Below the pieces are notes generated by a model. The model saw only the letters and a program-made list of their open reading frames with translations, was not told the origin of the DNA and made no database searches. A DNA stretch of 64,000 bases from Botryotinia globosa (Eukaryota; Ascomycota; Leotiomycetes; Helotiales; Sclerotiniaceae): positions 817,501-881,500 of the forward strand of contig RCSZ01000008.1 of NCBI GenBank assembly GCA_014898425.1, given 5' to 3'. Both the position numbers and the translations under genes were made by a program. Positions 1 through 10,177 of the stretch are shown here, piece after piece. Each line of letters opens with the position of its first letter. The first letter of the stretch is position 1.

Positions 1-2041
1 AAGACATGTACGATCTACTGGAAGGAAATGTGCGTCTTATATATCCGAGCAATAGCGAGACATATTATAACAACTTATACGATAAACAGACTAATTTGTT
101 GAGTCATGACGAGTGAAACAGTATGACGGGAAGACCCCCCCTCTAAACAAACTCTTCTATGTAGCAAATTAGTTGATGAAGCATCAAGATAAAATGCGAA
201 AAATACTCAATCAATTATGTTTGCAGAAGATTTGCTGGCGGTGAGACCCTGATGTGATAAAGAGTTGAGATTTCAGTAAGTAGAACATTGCTCGTTGACT
301 CACACCAAGCCGTTCTTTTGAGTTTATAGACACAGTTTTGGATTTTGATATATGCTGATGTTAGAAAGCTAATGCCTTGAGAGAGTAATTTCCTGGGAAG
401 ATTACCTAATAAGTATCATTCTGAGCAATATTACGGCTCGACCATACTGTACAGAGAAGTATCCACGGACTCAAGAACAATGAGATTATGAGAACCTACA
501 AACCTGTAAGATTACCCCAGTCATTAGGTCTACCCGTAGACTCTCAACTTCTCAAGCTCATGGATATTCCGACTTATTAATAAGGTTTTCAATAGCGCAA
601 AATTGGGACCCTGTCAGAAATTCTTGTCATAGTTCTACTTTGTATAGCACCATCTAGTATCCCAAATCGTTTCGTGAGTTTCAAGCAATTATTAACAGAC
701 CTCTTCTGCATCGCATCAACACCACATGCTTCACTAATCACTGGTCTCAACAAGTTTTCGCTTCGCAAGCACTAATCTCTAATATCTTGTTCCTGGCGGC
801 GCAGCCCATGAACCACTCACTGTATGACAAGGGCCTCTCCAGAGATATTGCTATTTATTCTGGCATTCGAACGGTGATTTCAACGAAACCAACTGGATGA
901 TTCTCTGTATTTTCCATCTACTATGAATAACTTCTATACGACACAGTACATACTCCTGAGATCAGACCCGAGTCAGTCTTCAGACAAGAGCCGCGCCCGG
1001 ATACGCATCACAATTTCACACGATTTAACTCAATTAGTACCAATCCCAGGTGAATGACTGCCAGCATGATACCCTCGTAAGAAAGTGCCTTGATAAATAC
1101 TGGTCCACATCATATTGAATGGTGGGGGGCCTTCGAATCCGAGCTTGTTCTGTCTATAAAACAATCTCTGAGCTTTATACCTGATTTGTTTGCAAGTTGA
1201 AGTAAAATTGAAAGGGCTCAATCAGAACCTCTAGTACTCCCTGCGCATAGTAATTACTTCGTGCAGTGGTCCTTCAACATAGGGCTATCATAGAGTAGAA
1301 GGAGCTTGTCGCTTGTCGCTCGTGAAGCCGACGATTGCTTCATACAGGATACCACGAAGCTCGGATGCCAGTTCGAGCAAGGAAAAGGGATTTCCTCGGG
1401 CGTGAAGAAGTTTGGCAAGAAAGAATCATTGATTAGGTATTGATAACCTCCGAATATACCCAATACCAATTTCAGGGGACTGACAGCTGATTGAACAATG
1501 AAGTTTGAACCGAATTGGGTTGATTTCAGATCCAATTTGGATCAAAGTAAGCAAACAGGAAGAGCAAAGGAAAGTTTAACATAACACCTGGGCAGAGTTT
1601 GAATCTACAAATTGAGAACGGAAGATCGCAGGTAAATTGCATTGACGCATTGAACTAATAAGAGTATAAAAATGTGTACCTCAGGTCCAAATAAGATCTT
1701 GTTTGCGTTTGCATGAGTGATGTTGATAAGTTCGCAATCGTCTGATATCAAATATTATGACAGAACCCAAAGTCGGGCAAGAGCGAGGTACAGAGTCATG
1801 TAATGGGGATTAATGATCTAACCCAATAAGATCCACATTAGCCTCGTCAGAAATGCATAATCCCCATCATCCTTGTCAAAATAAATTGACAACTGCCCAA
1901 AAAGCACCCTCGTAGAATTTAACAGCCATTCTTCCAGTTTTCCAAAGACAATTGTTTGGCCAGACTTGCTACAGAACTTTTGCAGTGAGGTGTTGGCAAA
2001 TCTGGTACAACTCAACAACCAGTTCTAACATCAACGACGCC
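1..2041. other. Gene-poor left end with a possible decayed 2EXR-like fragment
   Basis: No intact gene is visible. On the minus strand at 1030-1221 a 63-residue open frame contains TCKQIRYKAQRLFYRQN, which resembles the 'TCkqIr.EA..lFY..N' signature of fungal 2EXR-type proteins. A second minus frame at 1254-1535 has no recognised family. No credible splice pattern joins them, so at most this is a remnant. The rest is AT-rich intergenic sequence without repeats that I can see. Confidence 0.3.
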
Positions 2042-3130
2042 ATGTTGCCTCCTGTCGAAGAGTCCATTCTTCAGAGTAACCCCAAGTTTGCAGAGTTGTA
2101 CCAAAAAATTTCAACCAACATTTTAAATCCTAATGGTTCTACTAAAAATCATCCTGCTCAGAAAGAGCGGGATGCGATTTCTGGGGTAGCTTTTCCCCTC
2201 ACTCTACTCTTTTTCACAGTTACTAACATGCAATCCTAGGCACTAAAAACTGCCAGAATAGAAGCCGCAAAATCGCAGATCCTGATATCATCTCTCTCAT
2301 CCCTGGATCTCACACCACCGCCTCCCATCCCCGCGAAACCTCGAACCCGAACTTCTCAACCCGCGCCGCCAAGAAAGGCTGCAGAATTACCAGATGAACT
2401 CATCGAGCTGGTTATTCTTCTCACGGCAAAGCTCTCTCTTCCCTCAAGCTCCCTCTCCAAACGCGATATTGCCCTTCTAGAATCCACACCGACATACTAT
2501 TCCCTCCCAACCCACCTTCCGCAACTGAGCGCCCTCCTCAGCACCAACCTCCACAACAGCGCCCTCTCCCTTTCACGAATCCTTTCCCCGACAACAAACA
2601 CTTCTTTCCTGCATCGCCAGATCCCCAATCTCCTCCCTAGCGTCCTAACTCTGCAATCTTCTCTCCTCACGCAATCCCATTCTCTCGCTCTCGCCCGCAC
2701 AACCCTAACCAACACCACGACGCAGCTCCTAACCCTATACCACCGCGCCACGGCCCTCATTATTCAGCTCCTCGAGCGTTCAAAACACGGCCCCATTACC
2801 CGACACACAATCTCCAAAATCTCTCTTCTCTCCCTCCAGTCCCAGACTATTTCCCACGAATTGCAACTCAAGTATGTACAAGGAGAGAAAATCATCTACG
2901 ACGAACGGACAACCGAAGCTTTACAAAATTATATGCGGGAACTGCGTGGGGGTAGAGAGAGGTTGAAGGAGAGGGGGAAATTGAAGGAGAGGGATTTATG
3001 GGGATATGGAGTAGGAAGAGAGGACGAGAGGAAGGAAAGGCAGATGAGGGAGATTGCGAGGGTATATGGAGAACTTAGGGAAGAGCTGCAGGAGGTGAAA
3101 AGGGATGTGGAGAGGTTGAGGGGAAATTAA
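2042..3130 (+). CDS. Conserved fungal coiled-coil protein of unknown function
   Basis: Two exons, 2042-2185 and 2240-3130, give 344 residues. The 54-nt intron has GT/AG ends and a perfect TACTAAC branch point at 2221-2227. I chose the ATG at 2042 because the upstream part of the frame does not look coding. The N-terminus (MLPPVEESILQSNP) is acidic to neutral. The middle, residues 70-240, is a leucine/serine/threonine-rich helical stretch. The C-terminal 90 residues are strongly charged with heptad-like Leu spacing (RELREELQEVKRDVERL), so a coiled coil is likely. I recognise no enzyme motif, signal peptide or membrane segment. A structural or complex-subunit role is possible but is only a guess. 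Confidence 0.8.
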
Positions 3131-3499
3131 TCGCGCGGATTAGTGACAGAGAAAGAGAAGGATAGGATGATTTTACGATTTTACGATTTTGATGATCAGA
3201 CGGAAAGATGTGATGAACTTGTGGCTGTAAAAGATCAGAGGAGAGATGGTGTTATATTGAGAGAACTGAAAGACACGACATTTCTATTGGGGATGCAATG
3301 ATTGGGAGTACTGTGATCAATTTAATTTCATCCGATAACAATTCCGAAAGGCGGAATAATTCATGGAGGGAAGACTTTTTATTTCTTTCAATGGTATACG
3401 TTGCATCTGTCTATTCTTCTGGATTAGGCTCTGGAATCTCGAGGCTATTTTTTAACACGCCGTGCTATATTAGATTTTGGGATTAAAATTATAACCGAT
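3131..3499. other. Intergenic region between convergent genes
   Basis: A short AT-rich stretch lies between the 3' ends of the coiled-coil gene and the aminotransferase gene. It has a small direct repeat (ttttacgatttt) near 3170-3190. It probably carries both 3' UTRs. No gene seen. Confidence 0.6.
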
Positions 3500-5062
3500 C
3501 TATGGCTTGACAGCATGGATAGCAGCAGCCAATCTCTTGACGTTTGCTGAAGTGATACCTGCAACGGAAATTCTACCATCCTTAGTAGCATATACGGAGT
3601 GCTAAATTCATGATTAGCGCTACTTCGACTAAATCAGTACGGAAAAAAACTTACTTCAGTAGCCAATTTATCCATTTGCTCAGGGGTCAAACCAGTGTAT
3701 GCGAACATGCCGATTTGGCTAGTGATGTGAGACCAGTCGTGCTTTGAGCCCAAGTTCTCGAGTTCCTTCTTCAATAAAGCTCTCATGGTGATGATACGAT
3801 CAGCCATTCCCTTGACCTCAGCAAGCCATTGCTTGTTCAAAGCCTTGTCGTTGAGAATGGTAGAAGCGATACGGGCGCCGTGAACGGGAGGGTTGGAGTA
3901 AAGAGGGCGGACAAGAATCTTGATTTGTGAATCAACACGCTTCTTCTCGGCGGCATCGGCGCAGACAATGGAGAATGCACCAACACGCTCACCGTACAAT
4001 CCCATGTTCTTGGCGAAAGACTGGGCAAGACATGGGTTGTGGCCCTGCTCAATGAAGTGACGGATGGGGAAAGCGTCCTTGTCGGTATCACCGGAGGCGA
4101 ATCCTTGGTAGGCCATGTCGAAGAAAGCATAGTGTCCACCAGCCTTGACAGCATCGCTAATCTCCTTCCATTGCTCGACAGTTGGGTCGACACCAGTGGG
4201 GTTGTGCGCACATGCGTGGAGCAAGAAAGCGCTTCCCTTTGGTGCAGCCTTGATGTCTGCAATCATGCCCTCAAAATCGAGACCGATTGTGTCCTTGTTA
4301 TAGTATCTATATTTCTCAACCTCGAGACCCGAATCCTTGAAAACTGCAGCGTGGTTTGCCCACGATGGAGTTGGGATGTAGATCTTCTTTGCGCCAGGGT
4401 AGAACCGTTGGAGGAAAGCACCTCCAATTCGGAGAGCTCCAGTACCGGAGATGGATTGTGTAATGACTAAACGATCAAGGGCACTCGATCCCTCACCGTA
4501 TGCAAGAACGGCAGCTGCCTTGGTGAAATCCGGAACACCAGTAATACCCGCATATTCCTTGTTGAGCTTTGCTTGTACGACCTTGTCTTCCGCGGTTCGG
4601 ACGGATGGAAGGACGTAAGGTTGGCCTGCATCATCTCTGTATGCGCCGACACCTAGAAGAAAGTTAGTGATGTTAAATTGAAAGCAGTTCGGTGGTGCAA
4701 ACCTAAGTTGATCTTCTCCTTGAAACTATCTGCCTTGAAGGCCTCGGTGATACCTGCATTTTTGTTAGATTTTCATATCAAACAAATAATCCCATTTGTT
4801 GACTCATACCTAAAATGGCCTGTCACGAACAATCGCACAATTAGAAAACTACCCCTCTGTCGAATTAGAAGAGTCAATAACTTACATCCTGTATTGAATT
4901 AGCCTAAAAGTGTCTAAAGTAGTGCCATTGACAAGAAATACGTACTGGAGGACCTTGAGGAACATCTGCCCATGTGGAAGCTTGTCTGATGGCAATGCTA
5001 CTTCTGGAAGCAACACCACGGGTAATGGCTTGCCTGCTGGCTAATCTGAAGGGAGAAAGCAT
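3500..5062 (-). CDS. Aspartate aminotransferase, mitochondrial
   Basis: PLP-dependent class I aminotransferase exchanging the amino group between aspartate and 2-oxoglutarate (malate-aspartate shuttle). Exons on the minus strand: 4946-5062, 4886-4888 (3 nt), 4810-4819 (10 nt), 4703-4753, 3655-4652 and 3500-3601, giving 426 residues, normal for the family. The first 30 residues are rich in Arg, Ser and Ala and lack acids, as expected of a mitochondrial presequence. The PLP lysine lies in SFAKNMG (about K275); HNPTG and the C-terminal ISVAG block are also present. The family motif at the exon-1 boundary is [17 protein letters not shown]; here D comes only from the GAT triplet at 4886-4888 and AILG from the next micro-exon. 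An 18-nt version of the second exon (4886-4903) would also stay in frame. It diverges from the riboside kinase gene over about 615 bp. Confidence 0.95.
4810..4945 (-). other. Micro-exon pair (3 nt and 10 nt) in the aminotransferase gene
   Basis: Reading the minus strand, CAG|GAT|GTAAGT at 4891-4880 leaves a 3-nt exon between introns of 57 nt (4889-4945) and 66 nt (4820-4885). CAG|GCCATTTTAG|GTATGA then leaves a 10-nt exon at 4810-4819 before a 56-nt intron (4754-4809). The spliced codons read CCA GAT GCC ATT TTA G, exactly the conserved P-D-A-I-L-G. Skipping GAT removes a residue; skipping the 10-nt exon shifts the frame. Confidence 0.75.
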
Positions 5063-5677
5063 CTTGAAGGTTGACAATTGGGAAAAAGGATGTTTGGGTA
5101 AAAGAGGGAATATTGATTCAATTAAATGAATCTGACAGCAAGGTTGCTTGAAGAAACAGGCGAGGCCAAGCAAATACTTTCTTTCGTCTTGAGAGCAGCT
5201 GCCCCAGAAACTACCCACAAGCTTCCGATTGGCAAGTGCATGGGTGTCTGGGGATTGAGCGGACTGGCATAAGTTCGGATTCTCTTGTGATTGAAGATGC
5301 GCACGAATAAGAATAAAATTTGAAGATATATTTTATTGGCAATGGACGGTAATATACTCAGGCCCATAATTTAGCACTTTCATATGCATTCATATCACCG
5401 TTACATACAGCTTTTGAGGGAATATTTCTCATTTTCAGATCGCTTCTGTACATCGTAGAGGCAGTCAAGACATTGATCCACCAAAACATGATGTGATATC
5501 GGAAAGATTCGTTATCAAATTGGTCACAGCGTCGAGACAAAATAAACGGTGCTGACTATGGTTACCCAATCTTCAAACCCCCTCCTTCAACGGCCTCAGC
5601 TTGAGAAGCAATCTCGAGATCGACAGCAACGGTTGATGGGAGCCCAATTTGGATATAGAAACCACTATTATCTCACC
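5063..5677. promoter_or_regulatory. Bidirectional promoter region, aminotransferase / riboside kinase
   Basis: 615 bp separate the two start codons of the divergent genes. No overlapping gene is credible here; the open frames seen are short and lack family similarity. Both 5' UTRs and promoters must lie in this interval. I see no distinct known element. Confidence 0.5.
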
Positions 5678-6637
5678 ATGAAAGATTCTAAGAAAGCAGT
5701 GGTACTTGGCATTAGTGGGTGTTCATCTAGTGGCAAGACAACACTTAGTCGACTTCTCCGTGATATCTTTCCACATACTTTCGTTCTTCACGAAGATGAC
5801 TTCTATAGACCCGAAGAAGAGTGAGTTTGGATTTTGCCTGTATTGCTTTTGATATGTATCTTGTTTCAGGACCTAGTGTCTGATTTGCGAAGTACTTTTC
5901 AATGTGCCCCCTACTAATAATAACCAGACTCCCTAAGAAGCATGATTTAGTAGATTGGGACTGCGCGGAAGCTTTGGATATACCGGAAATGGTCAAGTCT
6001 CTTGAGCATATACGCAAAGAAGGCACGTTTCCTGTCAGTCATAATCTTTTATCTGCGTTTTGATAGTTGCGAATCTTGCAGAACGACTCCTCACTCTCCC
6101 TAGCCTAGTCTCGATTCCAAAGAAGACAAAAACTCTATTGGACGATGTCCCGTGTCAGATGAAGATATAGAAGCATTAAAATCTGAAGTTAAGACATGGA
6201 CTCAACCTGGACAGCCAGGATATGGAATCTTATCAGACACAGATTCTCCCATTCGTCTTTGCATTTTTGATGGGTTTCTTCTCTATTCCAAATCCTTGGC
6301 CGCACTTCAATCCCAGATCGACCTAAAACTTTTCCTACGTGTTAGTTATGAGAAGGCCAAAGGACGAAGGGAGGCTCGTAGTGGCTATGTAACTCTTGAG
6401 GGATTCTGGGAAGATCCACCAGGATACGTTGATAAGATTGTATGGCCAAATTATGTCGAGGATCACAAATGGATGTTTGAAGGTGATGATGTTGAGGGGA
6501 AGTTAAAAGAAGATGTGGTTAGTGAGCTAGGTCTGAAGTGCCAGGATGGAGGTTTAGATATTGATATGACCACAACTCTCAAGTGGGCCGTGGCTACAGT
6601 TATGGAGTTTTTGCCTTCATTTACAAAGAAAGACTGA
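5678..6637 (+). CDS. Nicotinamide riboside kinase (NRK1-type, P-loop)
   Basis: Phosphorylates nicotinamide riboside to NMN in the NAD salvage pathway, in the cytosol. Exons 5678-5820, 5928-6033 and 6104-6637 give 260 residues. The Walker A motif GISGCSSSGKTT is at residues 11-22 and the substrate region HEDDFYRPEEELP spans the first splice junction. The second splice uses the acceptor at 6103, because this is the only nearby AG giving the family block PSLDSKEDKNSIG; the earlier AG at 6079-6080 runs into a stop. The lid block YEKAKGRREARSGY and the FWEDPPGYVDKIVWPNY segment are typical. The frame extends upstream to other starts, but the ATG at 5678 gives the family's usual N-terminus. Confidence 0.92.
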
Positions 6638-7089
6638 ACAACCGGGAGGTGGTCAACTGAGGTTATTGTAGGATTAATGGCGATGTGATCAGCATCCGCG
6701 CGTTTGGATACCCTCCATTGGCCTAAGTTAGAACGTTCAATTCGATATAGAGGGGATATTATTTCGTTGGTTTCCTCGAACAAAGGATGGCTGAAGACGA
6801 AAAAACCCAGTGCTGTAGTCTACCCTTAAAAGATAGATGCAACAAAGAAGATGGAGAACAATCCCAGACGTCTGAAGGTTCCTTTGACACATGACAAAGA
6901 ATCCACCAGCACTGAGAATTAATGCATTGTTTTCATCATCGACTTCGCTGTAAACATGACACAAATTTTTGGTATAAAAGGCAATCCCTCCTTCTTGATA
7001 TATTCTTTTCTTCTCCATTCAAATCACAACATTCAAATCTCTACAACAATCATACCTGCATCAACATATCAAACTATATAGAAGCATCA
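6638..7089 (+). promoter_or_regulatory. Intergenic region with a TATA-like box
   Basis: The 3' end of the kinase gene is followed by about 450 bp without a gene. GGTATAAAAGG at 6970-6980, about 110 bp before the next ATG, is a good TATA-box candidate for the small gene downstream; the pyrimidine-rich stretch after it is typical of a fungal 5' UTR. Confidence 0.5.
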
Positions 7090-7933
7090 ATGCAAGACCT
7101 ACATCCCCAGGAGGTCAACGAGCTTGCCGCTCGACTCAAGCGTATGAGCATCGAAGACACTTTTCAACGAAACCGAAAACGTAAGTTTGAGAGCTGCACC
7201 GCTTGTGAGGAAGTTTTGTCTCACAAGCGCCGACAATGTAACGACGGTGTTCAAGTGGGCCAAGTTGCAGTTTGGTACTCGTTTACCGAACGATTGAATC
7301 TTTCAGGACGCTTTTTCTATAAATTCTATCTCTCTAGTGGGAGAGGCGAGTGCGAGTAGAGGTAAGTCAGGTCAGCCATTTCATAATAAAACACACATTC
7401 ATTCGAACCCAAATATACTTTCATCCACATCGTTTAGTGATCCTTAATCCGCGTGAACCTAATGAATATATCCCAACTCTTCGTAAGGAAGACAATGGTA
7501 ACGCTGCCACTTTCGAGTATCTCATAACAGCCGAGTCATACATATTGGCCATCTTATATCACGTTCTCATGTTCTCCGTCCCATTTTAGATTTCATTACT
7601 ACTTGCTATTCTTCCTAAATGCTAGTATTTTGCTTGGATACCACTACATGCAAGAAATTCATGTGTCAAATCAAATGTAGACAAGTAGGCATATTAAGAG
7701 GCGCTAGCTTCTACCAATTCCTTCAATGCATCATGATACGCGAATTGATCGAAGAAGAAGAACAGTCGTCTCGACCCAATTTCCAAGATCAATCACACGG
7801 AGGAGCTCCTTATTCAACCCATATTTCCAAAATGCATGCCGGTACATTACAACCACAAACGGATGATGTGGCCGGTTTGATTGATGTTATTTCGGAGGGG
7901 ATTGTAGAATGGTTTGGGTGCAATGGGAATTAG
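7090..7933 (+). CDS. Small four-exon protein of unknown function
   Basis: Exons 7090-7254, 7307-7361, 7438-7482 and 7689-7933 join without a stop to 169 residues. Introns are 52, 76 and 206 nt. The N-terminal third is basic with NRKRKFESC (possible nuclear signal) and a CxxC pair (SCTAC). The middle has NPREPNEYIPTLR. The C-terminal exon carries RELIEEEEQS and ends in GIVEWFGCNGN. I recognise no family. The model rests on frame continuity through three junctions with standard donors (GTGGGC, GTAAGT, GTAAGG), so the last, longer intron is the least certain part. A TATA-like box lies upstream. Confidence 0.55.
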
Positions 7934-8485
7934 AACAGAAACTATATACACTTTACTTGATGTTTTGAACAATGTTTGACCCCGAGGCCGCTGAAGCGGA
8001 TATGATGTGCGAATGGTATGGATATATTGGTATTTGACTTTATCACTCCATGACGTATTCTTGAACCTACCAAGAGATACAGAGATCGGCCGTCCTCTGT
8101 TGTTGTATGTGAGATATCAACGAACCGTATACATGATCCTTGTGATTGACGCAGAGAACAGAAAACTTGTGCTGCCAGTGTGTTTATCCAATTAAGATAA
8201 AAGGGGATACGCGAACTCGAATCGGACTTAGATACCCGAAAGGCTGTGCACTATAATTGCCTAGGTACAAATAATACTGATTTTCGGGAACTTTCGTCAC
8301 CTATTTTAACATGTTTTGTAAGCAGGAATTTTAGCTACCCCGCTATCGTCATTAGGCGGCCCCACCACATTACAATATAATAATAAACATCAAATGCCCC
8401 TTGGCATTGATCTTCCTCCAAGACAATTTTGTTCTCATTCCAGAATATATCCCCAGTTATTTTCTGCAATAAACTAGATATTAAA
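7934..8485. other. Intergenic region
   Basis: AT-rich DNA between the small unknown gene and the quinone oxidoreductase gene. Only short frames without similarity. No repeat or RNA gene seen. Confidence 0.5.
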
Positions 8486-9683
8486 ATGCCTGAAACTATG
8501 CGAGCAGTTGGTATGTAATTTTCAATCCTATGTACTGGAAACTTAAGCTCTTGTTCTTGGCGTTCCAACCAGCTACACGCAATTGCGCACCAATAGGAGC
8601 ATTATCAGCTAACATAACTCCTCAGATATCAAAGATGGCAAAGGCCACGCCGACGCCCTTTTCATAAACGATTCGACCCCCAAGCCTACCGCTCAAACGG
8701 GTGAAGCTATCGTCAAAGTCAAAGCTTTCGGTCTTAACCGTATGGATCTTCTCCAACGTGAAGGCCTCTATCCTGTTCCACCACAAGCTCCCAAAACTCT
8801 TGGAGTGGAATTTTCTGGTACGATTGAAAGTTTAGGTACAGATATTAAAGAGGGATTTAGTGTTGGAGATGAGGTCTTTGGTTTGGCGTATGGAGGTGCA
8901 TATGCGGAGTACCTTGCTGTGAGCACGCATATGCTTTTGAAAAAACCGGATCATTTGAGCTGGGAAGAGGCAGCTGGTATTCCTGAAGTATGTTATTACC
9001 CACTATATCTGTACTCCTATAGATATTGTTTATGGATTGAGTTAACACAGCCGAAATAGACATGGATAACAGCTACTCAAGCTATGTATCTCGTTGGCGA
9101 GTTTTCCCAAGGAAAATCCATTCTCTGGCACGCAGGTGCATCATCCGTCTCCATCGCCGGTATCCAACTCGCGAAGAACTCCGGCGCATCAGCTATTTAT
9201 GTAACAGCAGGTTCACAAGAAAAGATCGATTTCTGCGTGAACACATTAGGAGCCACAGCAGGCTTCAACTACAAAACCCAAGATTGGGCCAAGGAAATCA
9301 CCGCTGCTACAGATGGCAAGGGTGTTGATATTATTGTTGATTTCGTAGGAGCAAACTATTTCCAGGGAGATCTGGATGTAGCAGCAAAAGATGCGAGAGT
9401 TGTGCTTTTGGGAGTAATGAGTGGTACGAAATTACCAAGTGGTGTTGATATGGGTGCGTTCATTTTCAAGAGAGTAAGATTTGAAGGAAGTACGTTGAGG
9501 AGTAGAGATGTGGACTACCAGGGCAAATTGAGAGATAAGTTGGAAGAATACCTTCCTAAATTTGAGGACGGTACATTTAAGATTTTTGTGGACAAGGTTT
9601 TCCCTTGGGAAAAGGTGGTTGAGGCCCACAAGGAGATGGAGAAAAACACAAGTAAAGGGAAGATCATATGTACAATTTCTTAA
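8486..9683 (+). CDS. Quinone oxidoreductase, PIG3/zeta-crystallin type
   Basis: NADPH-dependent medium-chain dehydrogenase/reductase without zinc, reducing quinones or reactive enones. Exons 8486-8510, 8626-8987 and 9060-9683 give 336 residues. The short first exon encodes MPETMRAV. The N-terminal GroES-like fold has KVKAFGLNRMDLLQREG and LGVEFSGTIESLG. The Rossmann part has WHAGASSVSIAGIQLAK, the coenzyme motif AGSQEK and VDFVGANYFQ. No structural or catalytic zinc ligands are seen, fitting the PIG3 subfamily. Length is normal. It is likely cytosolic; no targeting peptide is visible. Confidence 0.93.
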
Positions 9684-9928
9684 GGGGGGATGAGACGCAG
9701 TGTATACTAGCGCTCTAAATGTTAAGCGATCAAAAGCATATTTCATGTACGATTAGTTTTGGTAGTAGAAATGTCATCGGCATACCAAATATAGACTTGT
9801 AGACTCATCTGATTATAAGCACATGATATAAATTTTGCACCGGTAAATCGTTTCATTTCCGGAAACATTAATACATACATTCAAGAGTCGCAAACCTCCT
9901 TCACTTCACATTCCCAAAACCTCGGGCC

Positions 9929-10150
9929 TTAATATTTACCCCATCCCCACAACATCATAATCACCGCTCCTCCGTCTATAATAATACTCGCGTATAATGC
10001 AGGTCCAAAAGCCACAGTCCCAAAATACAACCATTCCATTCCCCAGAAGCCTGCTATCACCACATAAGCCCATAAAGTAAGGAAATATAGTTCAGGAGAG
10101 GAAAGATTATATGCTGTTATCAAACGGAGCATACCATACAACAAATTCAT
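9929..10150 (-). pseudogene. Erg28-like C-terminal fragment, 5' truncated
   Basis: A 73-residue frame resembles the C-terminal half of the sterol-biosynthesis scaffold Erg28: LRLITAYNLSSPELY, then the block in which Erg28 has 'SEWLvFgT' (here GMEWLYFGTVAFG), then a last hydrophobic segment. Full Erg28 proteins are about 130-150 residues with four membrane segments; the first half is missing. Upstream on this strand the frame stays open but encodes nothing Erg28-like, and the neighbouring Hsp70-like gene starts on the other strand 27 bp away. I infer a remnant left by a rearrangement. A functional short membrane protein cannot be excluded. Confidence 0.5.
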
Positions 10151-10177
10151 TGGATCTAGTCTATCACAACAACCACA

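Noticed and set aside
3837..4262. Second minus-strand frame overlapping the aminotransferase
   Set aside because: Out-of-frame shadow of a clear enzyme sequence.
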